The notes below the pieces were generated by a model. It did no database searches and was not told the DNA's origin. It saw only the letters and a program-made list of their open reading frames with translations. From Fontivita pretiosa (GTDB lineage Bacteria; Planctomycetota; Phycisphaerae; Tepidisphaerales; Tepidisphaeraceae): a DNA stretch of 64,000 bases. Position 1 is the stretch's first letter, and each line of letters starts with the position of its first letter. Shown piece after piece: positions 54,361 through 64,000 of this stretch. The DNA lies in assembly GCF_050410795.1 (NCBI RefSeq), contig NZ_CP191258.1:2976001-3040000 (forward strand), read 5' to 3'. The position numbers and the translations under genes were made by a program.

Positions 54361-55690
54361 TCAAGACGATAGACGGCGCGTCCAGTAGACGCCTGAGAAC
54401 GCGTTGCAGTTCATCGGCTGAATTCACCTGCCCCACCAGAGACCCGCCGGGAAGCAGGAGAGTCGGAACCTGCTGCACCGATGCGGACCGACATACACCG
54501 ACCGAAAAGCGAATCACCCCATCCGCCTGATCATCGGGGGCGTACGGGTCGATCGTGACGCCAGCCAGTTCGGCAGCATGCTCTATCGCTAAGCCCATCA
54601 GCGGCACCTCGGGGCTGCGGAACAGGTACCTCTCAAAATCCTCGTAGCGGTCGGGACGTGCGCGCCAGACGCTGATCGCGAGGCGCGCATATTGACAGGC
54701 CAGTCCTCGCCCGAGGAACATCCGGGTCACGGTGGGGTTGCAGGCGGGATGCTGGGGGACCGGCAGAATCAAAACTGCCAGCCATGTTCGGTCCCGTTCG
54801 ACAAGCTCGTTGATGACGTGATGGACGGCCCGGCATGTCGGACAGGTGTAATCGAAGAGCAGTGCCACGATGTGCTTGGCATCGAGTGAGCCGAAGAGCG
54901 GGCAATCGGCGCTGCTGACCGACACTGCGCCGCCGACGAGCGGTGTGGTCCTCATACATGGAGGAAACACCTGTGCTGATTGAGAGCAGCTTGGATCGGT
55001 TGGCTTGCTTGAACGCTCCGGCGCAGCTCCTGCCTCTGCCTTCGCGGTTGACTTGGGGCCTACCGGATGCTGGTCCGGCCGAGCAGACGGACTTGCGCGA
55101 ATGACGGCGTAGGTCTTTGGCTTCCAGAGGATCTGACCGCCTATCAGCAGAAGCAAGCCGGCTCCAGCGACGACTCCCGGCGTACTCGTCAACGCTTCGG
55201 CGCCGCGGAGCGCGCGACCGTTGTCAGCAATCTGCATCAAGAGGGCAACGATAACCAGACCCGACAGATGAATGGCGTTGCAGTACAGGCACCATCGCCG
55301 CACGATGGCGAGTTGCAGGAACAGGAACCAGACCGCAGCGCCCGCCGTCATAAAGCTGATGGTCCAAATCGTCTGGTCCAGGAGCTTGGAGGGGGGATTG
55401 TGCACACCGGCATACCTCGCCAGCAGAGCTAGCGCGAGCAGCAGATATGCACCCGCGGCCAGTGCCGCGACAGGGATGACGGTCCACTGAGACCATCGGC
55501 TTGAGGCCAGCGCTGCACATCCGGAATGCTCGCGGCAACCAGGAAGCTTGGCCGGGCCGGCAGTGTGCAGGGTCATCCAGGCCGCCAATGCGGATGCTAC
55601 CGAGGAGACAATCATGAGTGTCGGAATTTGCGATTGTGGCACCATGATTCCTAAGCCTTGCGCCACCCGAATCAGCGATGCCACGGTCAA
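54275..55690 (-). CDS. VKOR-thioredoxin fusion (disulfide bond formation)
   Basis: A 471-residue membrane protein. The N-terminal half is a vitamin K epoxide reductase domain with four to five helices, the loop cysteines (GCREHSGC; Cys52, Cys58) and the active CLYC (134-137). After a polar linker (about 205-250) comes a periplasmic thioredoxin-like domain with FDYTCPTCRAVHH (Cys283, Cys286) and a cis-Pro in QQVPTLLLPGG. The fusion would oxidise exported proteins and pass electrons to quinone, replacing DsbA/DsbB. The last 40 residues overlap the convergent XRE remnant, so the C-terminus may be extended by read-through. Confidence 0.85.
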   Translation of the reverse strand: MTVASLIRVAQGLGIMVPQSQIPTLMIVSSVASALAAWMTLHTAGPAKLPGCREHSGCAALASSRWSQWTVIPVAALAAGAYLLLALALLARYAGVHNPPSKLLDQTIWTISFMTAGAAVWFLFLQLAIVRRWCLYCNAIHLSGLVIVALLMQIADNGRALRGAEALTSTPGVVAGAGLLLLIGGQILWKPKTYAVIRASPSARPDQHPVGPKSTAKAEAGAAPERSSKPTDPSCSQSAQVFPPCMRTTPLVGGAVSVSSADCPLFGSLDAKHIVALLFDYTCPTCRAVHHVINELVERDRTWLAVLILPVPQHPACNPTVTRMFLGRGLACQYARLAISVWRARPDRYEDFERYLFRSPEVPLMGLAIEHAAELAGVTIDPYAPDDQADGVIRFSVGVCRSASVQQVPTLLLPGGSLVGQVNSADELQRVLRRLLDAPSIVLSAAPTTNPAPRHSFTNTLTVGDRVPRSR

Positions 55691-55786
55691 AACGGAGTGC
55701 AGGGCGGCATGTTGCAGGTGAACTGAACTTTGACTCCTCGTAACTTATTCTGCGCGACAGAAGAGATATCAGGTACACGTATTTCC

Positions 55787-56626
55787 TCAGTGCCCGGGTG
55801 ACCGAACCGCCACATTTGCACGAGGCAGGCCTGTTTCAGCGTCGATTTCCACTAGGTGCTCTGCGCCGTCCGCAGTTCTCCAAATCACCGCCTTGCTGCA
55901 CTGCCCATGGGTATGAAAGAACGCGAAATTCGTTTCTGGATTTATGTCCATAAAATAATGGCGTGCACCGTCGTGCCAGACGATGCGTGGGCCATGGTCC
56001 GTTGGCTCCGCTCGCATCTTGAGTCGATCTGCCTCCAAGAAAGGAGGATAAGTCAAAACTCCGGTAGTTCGTCCGAGAGTGAGGGGGTAGGTGACTCTTC
56101 CATCAGCCTTATCACAGCGAGCCTCCATCACGAGCCACCCCAAGGACGTCTTGGTCACCCTCAAGACCGTGACGATTGCGGTGAAACACGTTGCGTTCTC
56201 TGATGGCTCGATCATCAGCACCGCGAATTCGTCACTCCAGTCCGGCAATGCCTCCCGGATCAGCCGATCGGCTTCCGGATGAAATTGAACTACGATGTCT
56301 CGTTGGTTCCTTAGCCGACGGAACGACCAACCCTCGCGCTTGGCCAAGCTGAGGTCCTCGGCAGGATTGCGCAGCAAGACCCACGATGGCGACGGCGATA
56401 GCGCCGTGGCACGCCGGAATGTGCGAATTCGCTGCCAGCGCTGCATCATTGGCCAGAGAGTCCATGCGCTCGAAAGAATCGCGACCAAGAGAGCAACTCC
56501 GACAATACCGATGTAAATGCGGCGTTTTCGCCTCCACCGCGCGTTGTCGAAGGTTGATTCGTACGCGATGGTAGTGTTGTTAGTCCTTGATGTTGAGCCA
56601 TGCCTTGGCTCTCTGAACAAAGTCAT
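55787..56626 (-). CDS. single-pass membrane protein downstream of the RHS gene, unknown function
   Basis: A 279-residue protein with a basic cytoplasmic N-terminus, one membrane helix (IYIGIVGVALLVAILSSAWTLWPMM, 38-62) and a soluble extracytoplasmic domain of about 215 residues. It starts 47 bases inside the end of the RHS gene, shares its lower G+C, and is the only gene between it and the VKOR gene. Position suits an immunity or partner protein for the RHS C-terminal domain, but no known immunity family is recognised. Confidence 0.65.
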   Translation of the reverse strand: MTLFREPRHGSTSRTNNTTIAYESTFDNARWRRKRRIYIGIVGVALLVAILSSAWTLWPMMQRWQRIRTFRRATALSPSPSWVLLRNPAEDLSLAKREGWSFRRLRNQRDIVVQFHPEADRLIREALPDWSDEFAVLMIEPSENATCFTAIVTVLRVTKTSLGWLVMEARCDKADGRVTYPLTLGRTTGVLTYPPFLEADRLKMRAEPTDHGPRIVWHDGARHYFMDINPETNFAFFHTHGQCSKAVIWRTADGAEHLVEIDAETGLPRANVAVRSPGH

Positions 56627-59600
56627 TTAATGCACCCTGTCGTACTTGATCACTGCTCCCGGTGCCCACGATTTGATCCTTGACTGACGCTCTGAACGTG
56701 TTCGTCTTTTCCTTTCTCTCGTCTGCGTCGCGATAGCACTTCCGCAGTACGTGCTGCGTCGTGCGGATTTTGCAGTTCTCAAGCTTTCTACTCATTTGGT
56801 AAATCAATTTGGCGCTGACTGTATCTGGCATTGTTGGAATGAAATCGATCTCGTCGGCAGTATCGCTTTCCCACACCCAGAACTCGAGCCGTGAGAATGT
56901 CGTGCGTTCTACCAACGTGTTCACTTTTCGCTCTAAGAGATAGGAAACGCTGAAGCCCTCTGCCAGAGACGTGATTTCTGCCTTCCACTGTTGCCATGAT
57001 CCTTCATATTCGGCCCCGATGGAAATATTGCCTATGGGCGTTTGGGGACCTCCCTCTGCCCGAGCAAAGAACTTAGCGGTGTGTGCCTCTTGGTTCGCGT
57101 CCTCGAAGGTGACGCCGAGACTATACGTCAGATCAGCGAAAAACTCCCAAGACGTATCGATCACCTCGGTCTTGGTTGTCACGTTGAACGCTATGCTTTC
57201 ATCATAATCGACGAGATCAACGGTCAGGCCGAGCGGATCAAGATGGGCAACTGCTGCGCCTAACTCGTACTGATATCGATTTGCCCCATCGAAGTATCCG
57301 GCCGGATCCTGCTGCATCCACCTCCCGAGCGTCGGGTTGTAGTCGCGGTTGCGGAAATGGTACAGGCCGCTGATCGCGTCGTACCGCCCGCCCTGGTGGA
57401 GGTAGACCCAGTTCACCCCGCTGCCACCAAGAGCGCTCCAGCTCGCGTTGAAGTAGCTCGCCAACCCGTACGGGTCGTACAGGTACCGCTCCTGCACCGC
57501 ACCGGAAGTGTCGGTAACGCTGGTGACGTTGAAGTTGGCGTCCTGCTGGGCGTACAGCCGCGTGTCCGTCTCGCTGGTCCCCTGGCCGGGGTCCACGATC
57601 GTCGCGTGCTCGTCCCGCTCGACCATCTCGTCAATGTATCCGGGCGTCCACACGTACGTCCTCTCGTAGCGGCGGCTGGGCTGGCTCTGCTCCGAGGGCT
57701 CCTGCACCTGCGTCTCGGCGATCACCTGCCAGCGATCCGAGTAGTATAGCTCCGTCTTGTCCTGGTTGTAGGGGCTGCCACCGATCTGCACCTGGTCCTG
57801 CTTGACCCGCCGATGCAGCGCGTCGAATGGATAATTGTAGATCGTGGCGTTGATGCCGCTGCCTCGGGTCTTGTACTCGACCATCCGGTTCCAGGCGTCG
57901 TAGCGCCACTCGGGCGGGTTAGAGTCGGTGCTGGATTGCTTGAGGTTGCCGTTGTTGTCGTGGACGAAGCCGGTGTTGGTGATCTGGTTCTGGCGGTTGT
58001 GCGTGCGGCTGGCGGGCGTGCCGTCGGTGCTGATCGTGGACCAGTTGCCCAGCGCGTCCAGCGTCCAGGCCTGCGTTCGCGCGGCGGTGGTTATGGTGTC
58101 CGGGATGCCGTCGGAGTTCGGGTCCGACAGCTCGCCGCGCTGGAAGTCAGTCAAGCGGTTGAGGCCATCGTATCCGGCGGTGGCACCATCGGCGTGGTAC
58201 AACTCGTCCAAGTCGCTCGCACCGGAGAGCGAATCGGTCAGCATGTTGTCCTTGTACAGGACGTTGCCGTTCTCATCATAACCATACTTGAAGCGGTCGG
58301 TGTCGGTGGCCGAGTCGGTGTCGTCCCAGCGCTGGTCGATGATCCGCCCGAAGCGGTCAAGACCGACATACTGATCGCCGGCTTCGCCACTGACCGTGTC
58401 GATGTACGTCAGCGCGGTATCCGGCTCTGGGTGGTTGCGTTTCACGACCGTGCCCCAGCCGATGTAGCTGTACTCCTCCAGGTGGGTGCCGACCGAGCCG
58501 CTGGCATCGTCGGCTAAAAAGCTCACGCGGCTCGTGTTCGCGTCCACGCCGCTGTTGTACTCGTAGCGCACGATGCGGCCAGTGACGGGGTAGGTGATCT
58601 TCGTCAGCCGGCTGTGATTGGCGCCGCCGGCCATCTCCGAGTACGTGTACTGCACCCGCTCGCTTAGAAGCACGTCCACGTCGTTGCTGTGCTCCTGCCA
58701 CTCGGTCGTAAGCTGTCCAAGGCCGTTGTACGCTTTCTTGACCTGGTTGGCGATGGTGCCGCTGCCGGGCACGCCGTTGACGCGTTCGCCGTAGCTCGTC
58801 GCCTCGTGAAGCTGCCCCGCTTCGGTGTAGGTGTAGCGCAGCTCGCGGACGCTTCCGATGACCCCGGACCCCAGCGCCGAGACGTAATCGCCGGTAAGGC
58901 GTCCAAGCACGTCGTAGTCGTAGGCGTGGACGTTGCCGTTGCGGTCGGCGGCGGTCTTGCGGTCGCCGAGCGCGTTGTAGGTGAAGACCTCCTGCTCGGC
59001 GGTCGAGGCGCTGCCGCTGGACTTGTCGGGATAGCGGACGGCCGAGAGGATGTCGTTGCTCCACAGGTCATCGGCGGGGCGCGCTGTGCCGCTGCTCGCC
59101 GAGCCGGGGCTGCCGGTGACGGAGAACCTGAAGGTGGTGCTGCTCGGCACGGCGCTGATCGTCCACGTGCCGTTGTACGCGCTGACGTTCGAGCCGCTGA
59201 TGCTCACGGACTGCCCGACCTTGTAGCCGTGGGCGGCCGTCGTCGTGACTTCGGCCACGCCGCTGGACGGATTGGTGATGGACGAGATCGATTGCGACAG
59301 GCCGTAAATGTACTGGGTCGTCTGGAAGGCGCTGCTCGGCAGCACCGCCTTCATCGTCAGCACGTCGCTGTTGCCGTTGTACGTGTACTCAGTTATGCGG
59401 TCGTCGGCGTTGGACGCTGTGCCGTCAACATAGTTCTCGATCGTCTTGGTGACCCGGCCTAGCACGTCGTAGGTCGTTTTGCGCACCTTGCCGCGCGGAT
59501 CGGTCACGCTCTCCACGCGACCGGCGCCGTCGTAGGTGTGGTTGGTCAGTAGGCCATCGGGCAGAAGCGCGTAGCTAGACGTGGTGTCGGGCGTCACCGT

Positions 59601-62600
59601 CCAGTTGGAATCCACGGTGAAGGTGTCGGTAGTGCCGTTGTAAGCGGTCACCCGCTTCCGCTGGCCCTGACCGGTCCCGGAGGTGATGATGATCCAGTGG
59701 TCCTTGAAGTAGTCGGTAGCCTCGGTGCGGCTGCTGTCGGTGAGCGTGTTGGAGCCGGCACTCGTCGCTTTGCCGGTCACGGCGGCGCTGGGCAGCAGCG
59801 CGTAGTAGGAGGTCGTGTCGGGCGTCGTTGTCCAGTTCGAGTCTACTGTGAACGTGTCGGTCGTCCCGTTGTACGCGATAACGCGCCGCTGCTGACCGGA
59901 GCCTGTGCCTGAAGTGATGACAATCGTGTACCCCGCGAAGCTGCCGGTCGGTTCCGAGCGGGTGGTGTCGGTCAGTGTGTTGGATGTGGCACTGGTTGCC
60001 TTGCCGGCGACCGCACCGACGTTGAGGCTCGCCACCAGTCGGTTCGCCGCGTCGTGGGTGAAACCAGTGTAGCTGACGCGGGCCTTGGGAGCCGAGCCAT
60101 GGCTGGCGAGTTCGCCCGTTGCGGTTTCGTCGTGAAAGCGCGCCTTGCTGGTCGTCAGGACCACGTTGCCCGAATCGTCGTACTGGTACTCCGTCTGCTC
60201 CAGCACGGTGTCACCGGAGACGCTGGCGGCGTCGGTCCACGTGCCGGAGGTCTTGGCGGGAGTGTCGTCGCTCGCGTCGGTGATGTAGGTTTTCGAGAGC
60301 CGCCCGACACCATCGTAGAGATTCTTGGTCACCTTCCCGCCCGGCTCCTGGATCTTCATGACGTTCCCACGCCTGTCGTACCAGGTGTACGTGGCAAGGC
60401 TGGAGCTTGACGGCTGGCCGTCCGAGGCGTTGACGCTGTACGTATAGGTGGCGAACCGCCGCCCACGAATGTCGTAGTCGTAGGCTGTCTTGGCGCGCCT
60501 CGAACTGCTGAGGGGCGCATCAGGCTGACCATCATTGAAGCCATCGTCGATCGCGAAGCTGTCCGCGTCGAATCCCTCGACAGTGGCGACTTGATTCAGG
60601 TTATCGTACGTCTGGAACATTGCCTGCCGGTTGACGGTCGAGGTCTCCCCTGTCGGTGTCGCGGACTGCTGTGTGAAGGTCTGCAAGTCGGCAGGCGAGC
60701 CGTCTGACTCCGTCGTCGCAACCTCGGCATGGATCGAGATGCCCACGCCGTCGCCCGTCAACTGCACGTAAGTGGACTGGTTCACCGCGGTGATCGCCGC
60801 GAAGCGCGGGTCCGTGCTGTTGTTGAACGCGGTCGTGATGTCGGCGACGACGCTGGAGACCGTCGGCGTGGCGCCGCTGGCGCTGACCGTCAGCGTGTGG
60901 GAGTCGCCGTGCGCGTCGGTGAGCGTGATCTTGAACTGGTCGTTCTGCTCGATCGTGCCGCCCGGCACGAGATTCACCCGATGCTGCGCTTGATCGCCGA
61001 GCTTGGTCGTGACGCGGCGGTTGCGCCAATCGTACGCGTAGGTTACTACGCGCTCGGCTGCCGAGCCACCGGGTTTCTGCGTCAGCTTGGTCAGGTTGCC
61101 GTCACCATCCCGTCGTAGTCGTACTGCCGCTCTGCGACCATGACGAGGTTTGTCCCGTCGGTGTTGGTGGGCGACCAATAACCAGTGCTCGGCGTATCAT
61201 CCGTGCCAACCCAACTGCTGGTAGCGCGCCCCAGGCCATCGAAGACCGTGCGTGTGATCGTGCCGGCTGGGCTTAGCCTGCGCATCTGACGGCCGCGCTG
61301 GTCGTAGTCGATCGTCGTCAGGTGATAGTTGCCCGTACTGCTGTCGTTGCTGGCTGTGCCGAACTTGGCGTAGACGCGACTGTAGAGCGGGATCGGCAAC
61401 TTGAAGTACTGCGCGTGCTCGGTGACCTGGCCGGCATCGTTGGTGATCCACCGTTCAAGCGAGCCGATCTTCGATGCCGTGATGGATTCCGTGCCCAGCG
61501 GAATGCCCGACTGCGAAGTCGGAGTGTCCGAAGTCGTGAGCACCTCCGTGTACACCGTCCTCTGGCCGGACGCCGCGCCGGCGGGCGGCCGATACTCGCG
61601 CCTGATTTCGATCGGTCCGGTCGTCGTCGAACCGGTCCAGCCTCGGTAGATGCGCACCTCGTGATCGGCGTCCTTGTACACGGTGTACGTAATGCGGCTG
61701 GTCACGGGCTCTGTGAGCTTCGTGACGCGGCCAAGGCTGTCCACGTCCATCGCCGTGACCAGGTGCTCACCGTTGGGATTCGACCATGGCTCGCCGGTCG
61801 TCAGGTCCGTGTCCACATCCACGATTTGCTCGATAACGCCGCCTGAGGCAGGATCGTACTTCGTGTAGGTGATGTGCCCGTCGGCGTCGTTGCGCCACTC
61901 TGGGCGCCCGTAAACGTCAAAGTAAGTGGATTCCTCGTCGGCACTGTCGGGACCATTCTGAGCAGGCGTGACGGTGGGATGGGTGACCGTCATCGATTGC
62001 ATCTGAGTGGTGGTGCCGTACCAACTGTACGAGTAGCTCGTGGTCTGGCCGCCACTGCCGTCGGTGTTCCGGTACCGCGTCTGGCTGGCCAGCACGTAGA
62101 TGTCGGTGTCGCCGTCGCGCAGCACGTAATCTTGCGAGCGCAGCGTAACCACGCTCCCCGTTTCGCCTCGCTTGATCTGCTCCGCCTCAAGCCATCCCTC
62201 GACCCCGCCTGCCGAGGTTGTCTCGTAGTACTCGGTGAGCTCGATTAGGCCGCGATCGTCGAAGAGTCCTTCCGCGTTGCCGCCCGGCAAGGTGGGGTCG
62301 TTGATCAGGTCAGGCGAGTCGTGGTAGTAGCGGATCACCGCTGATGGGTTCGCGTACAGCGTCAATCGGCCATCAGCATCGTACTGGTAGTAATCGACCC
62401 ACTCGCGGCCCGTCGAGGTCTCCTTGAACGCCTTGAGCATCACCTGGCCGTACGCGTTCATGTAGACGATGTTCTGGTTGTTGTCGGGCAGGGTCTCGAC
62501 TGTCTTTCGCTTCCAACTGTTGTACCCATCTGAGTTCGAGCTGTCCGTGTAGCTGAAGGTGTAGGTTCCGAAGCCTCCGGAACAGGTCGAGCATCCGTCC

Positions 62601-64000
62601 GCGCTGACGGTCTCCTTAGTGACGCGGTGTTCGGAGTCATACTCGAAGTAGAGGTTGGCGAACCCCGCGACCTGCGCGTCCGTCGCAGTTGCGGGGTCCG
62701 AGTAGTTGGCCTTGAGGCGGCTGTACGCCGCGTCCTCGACGACGTACTTCAGCGCGTGCTGGTATCCGGGTCTGCTCGTCTCGTAATAGCGGTAGTACTT
62801 GCCGTCGATGACGTTGCCGTCCTTGTCCTTGACCTCGGCGAGCTCCAGGTCTCCATCGGACCCGTAGCTGTCGGCATCTACGTAGTACGAGTAAGAGACC
62901 GAGCGCACTGTCGCGTACGAACCTGCGCCAACTTTGCGGCGCAGCGTCACGCTCTCCAGAAGGCCCGTGTTGGCACCGCTAGCCACATAGCTATAGGCTA
63001 TTGACTCTGTGTGCTGGGTGCCGCCAAACGTGCCCTGGCGCGTGATCTCGGTCAGTTGTCCGCTGCCGTTGTACGTGGTGTCGATAACATTCCCGTACTC
63101 ATCGACCAGGCTGTGCAATGCACCGCGTTGGGGGTCTGGTAATGCGGCGGACGTGCCGACAAAGTCGTAAAAGTACGCGATGCGACCCTTTGCATCGGTG
63201 TACTTCCACCCCAACGATTCTGTTGATTGTCGTCGGTGACTGTTGTTTGCACCAGCGCGTCTCCACGCGAGAACCGGGGCACGTAACTTCCCCCGAAGAG
63301 AGCGCGGTCGAACCACGCCGACGTCGACGCGCTCAGGACCACCTGAACGACCTCTGGTACAAGTCCGGTCCAATAGTCGTTCTCGTAGCCGTGGGCCACC
63401 AATCGCGGTTGCTCGGTGACGACGAAACCAGCGCCGTTGACGTTCTGGTAGCCAACACTGCCACGATTGGTCCACCTCCTGGTGTGCCCAAACCCCCAAC
63501 CGAACGCTTCAGTCGATAGATCGGTAGAGACGTGCGTCAGCGACCCATCAAGGTAGTTCACTGGACCTTCCGAGCTTGGACTCTCTGGACATTTGTAACC
63601 AGGATGAACCTCGCCAAGCGGCTTATCGTCGCAGCCGCAGCCCGGATCCACGAACTTCTGTATATCCACCGTCCAGGCCCAGTCGTCGAAGTCGTCATCG
63701 GGTGTCGGACTGGTCATGCCCGTCATGTCCTCCAACGTGATCGACGAACCACTGACTTTGTAGGCGGAACCGGGGAAGGAGAAGCTGCCAATCCCAGCAC
63801 CGTCGGCGCTTCGATCTACTCTAAATGTGCCCGTCACATACTGCTCGATCGCTGCCTGAAGGCTCGTAGCCTGAACCCAGCCGCCGGTGGGGACGTTGTT
63901 CAGGGTCAAGGAACCGTCGTAATACGTGTAGACGGTGGAACCGCGAACGTAACTGGATATCCCGTTGATCTTGAACCATTGCCCTCCCGCGAGCAGCGTA
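56580..64000 (-). CDS. RHS/YD-repeat protein, frameshifted twice as sequenced, 5' end outside window
   Basis: A very large YD-repeat protein in three consecutive frames: 64000 to about 63212, then to about 61112, then to 56580. Homology continues across each break (NRWG/WKYTDAKGR and YDYDG/DGNLTKL), and adding one G to the G runs at 63209-63212 and 61110-61112 restores a single frame of over 2,400 codons. YD repeats (YDYDVLGRLTGDY, YNALGDRKTAADRNGN) are followed by the RHS core end GLYHFRNRDYNPTLGRWMQQDPAGYFDGANRYQYELG and DPLGL near 57235. A unique C-terminal tip of about 214 residues, visibly lower in G+C, follows. The frame is open to the right edge. Confidence 0.8.
59560..60010 (-). repeat. 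two tandem 231-bp repeats inside the RHS gene
   Basis: Two copies of a 77-residue module (GKATSA-SNTLTD...SGTG-GQ-RV-AYNGTTDTFTVDSNW--TPDTTS-YALLP) lie at about 59780-60010 and 59560-59779, exactly 231 bp apart. They interrupt the YD repeats and resemble beta-rich modules of phage structural proteins. Confidence 0.85.

Overview
The window is high-G+C bacterial DNA that I read as a planctomycete, most likely class Phycisphaerae. This is inference from gene content: two ECF sigma factor loci, a PEP-CTERM exosortase substrate, a 23S-5S rRNA unit without an adjacent 16S gene, a long YD-repeat (RHS) protein, a flagellin and many dispersed palindromic repeats. No taxonomic search could be run.

Layout. 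1-6214 (+) is an acyl-CoA catabolic operon: E2 acyltransferase (cut by the window edge), MBL-fold hydrolase, carboxyltransferase, AtuA-like protein, a separate AtuA ferredoxin-like domain and an enoyl-CoA hydratase. Most of these genes are coupled by short overlaps, which suggests branched-chain or isoprenoid acyl-CoA degradation. 6373-17784 holds housekeeping and small genes: ruvA, two ECF sigma factors (one with a coupled membrane partner), MEMO family protein, thioredoxin, HD-domain nuclease-like protein, a truncated HtrA-like protease, a GH10-like protein without catalytic glutamates and secreted low-complexity proteins. 17905-22808 holds typA, a repeat-bounded DUF559 nuclease module fused to a gamma-glutamylcyclotransferase, a class I glutamine amidotransferase-like hydrolase and a glycosyltransferase; a lipid A-type acyltransferase follows on the other strand. 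23919-27092 is a ferrous iron uptake operon (feoA, feoB, Cys-rich partner). 27204-31182 is the 23S-5S rRNA operon with a promoter about 770 bases upstream of 23S, nested processing stems and a strong terminator. 31403-38538 holds a CHASE-PAS hybrid histidine kinase, a WD40 protein, flagellin, an SDR pseudogene and a VOC protein. 38595-48790 (-) is an eight-gene operon for a membrane complex related to group 4 hydrogenases, whose large subunit lacks all [NiFe] cysteine ligands (an Ehr-type complex), headed by an HTH-EIIA regulator. 49113-51928 holds a PEP-CTERM protein and rmuC.

From about 51980 rightward the content becomes accessory. A decayed tRNA-Arg(ACG) with an intact 3' half is followed by a cruciform-forming region with DnaA-box-like ends, three overlapping genes of unknown function, a frameshifted XRE regulator, a VKOR-thioredoxin fusion, an orphan membrane protein and an RHS gene running off the right edge. 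I interpret this as an integrated element with its left boundary at the tRNA remnant.

The most interesting signal is at 19948-20404: a 457-bp unit with perfect 42-bp terminal inverted repeats, each containing its own palindrome, enclosing a DUF559 (Vsr-like) nuclease ORF. It looks like a small mobile element that inserted before, and became fused in frame to, a cellular gene. A degenerate relative of its repeat sits in frame inside feoB, and an unrelated perfect palindrome sits in frame inside the carboxyltransferase, so palindrome insertion into coding sequence seems recurrent in this genome.
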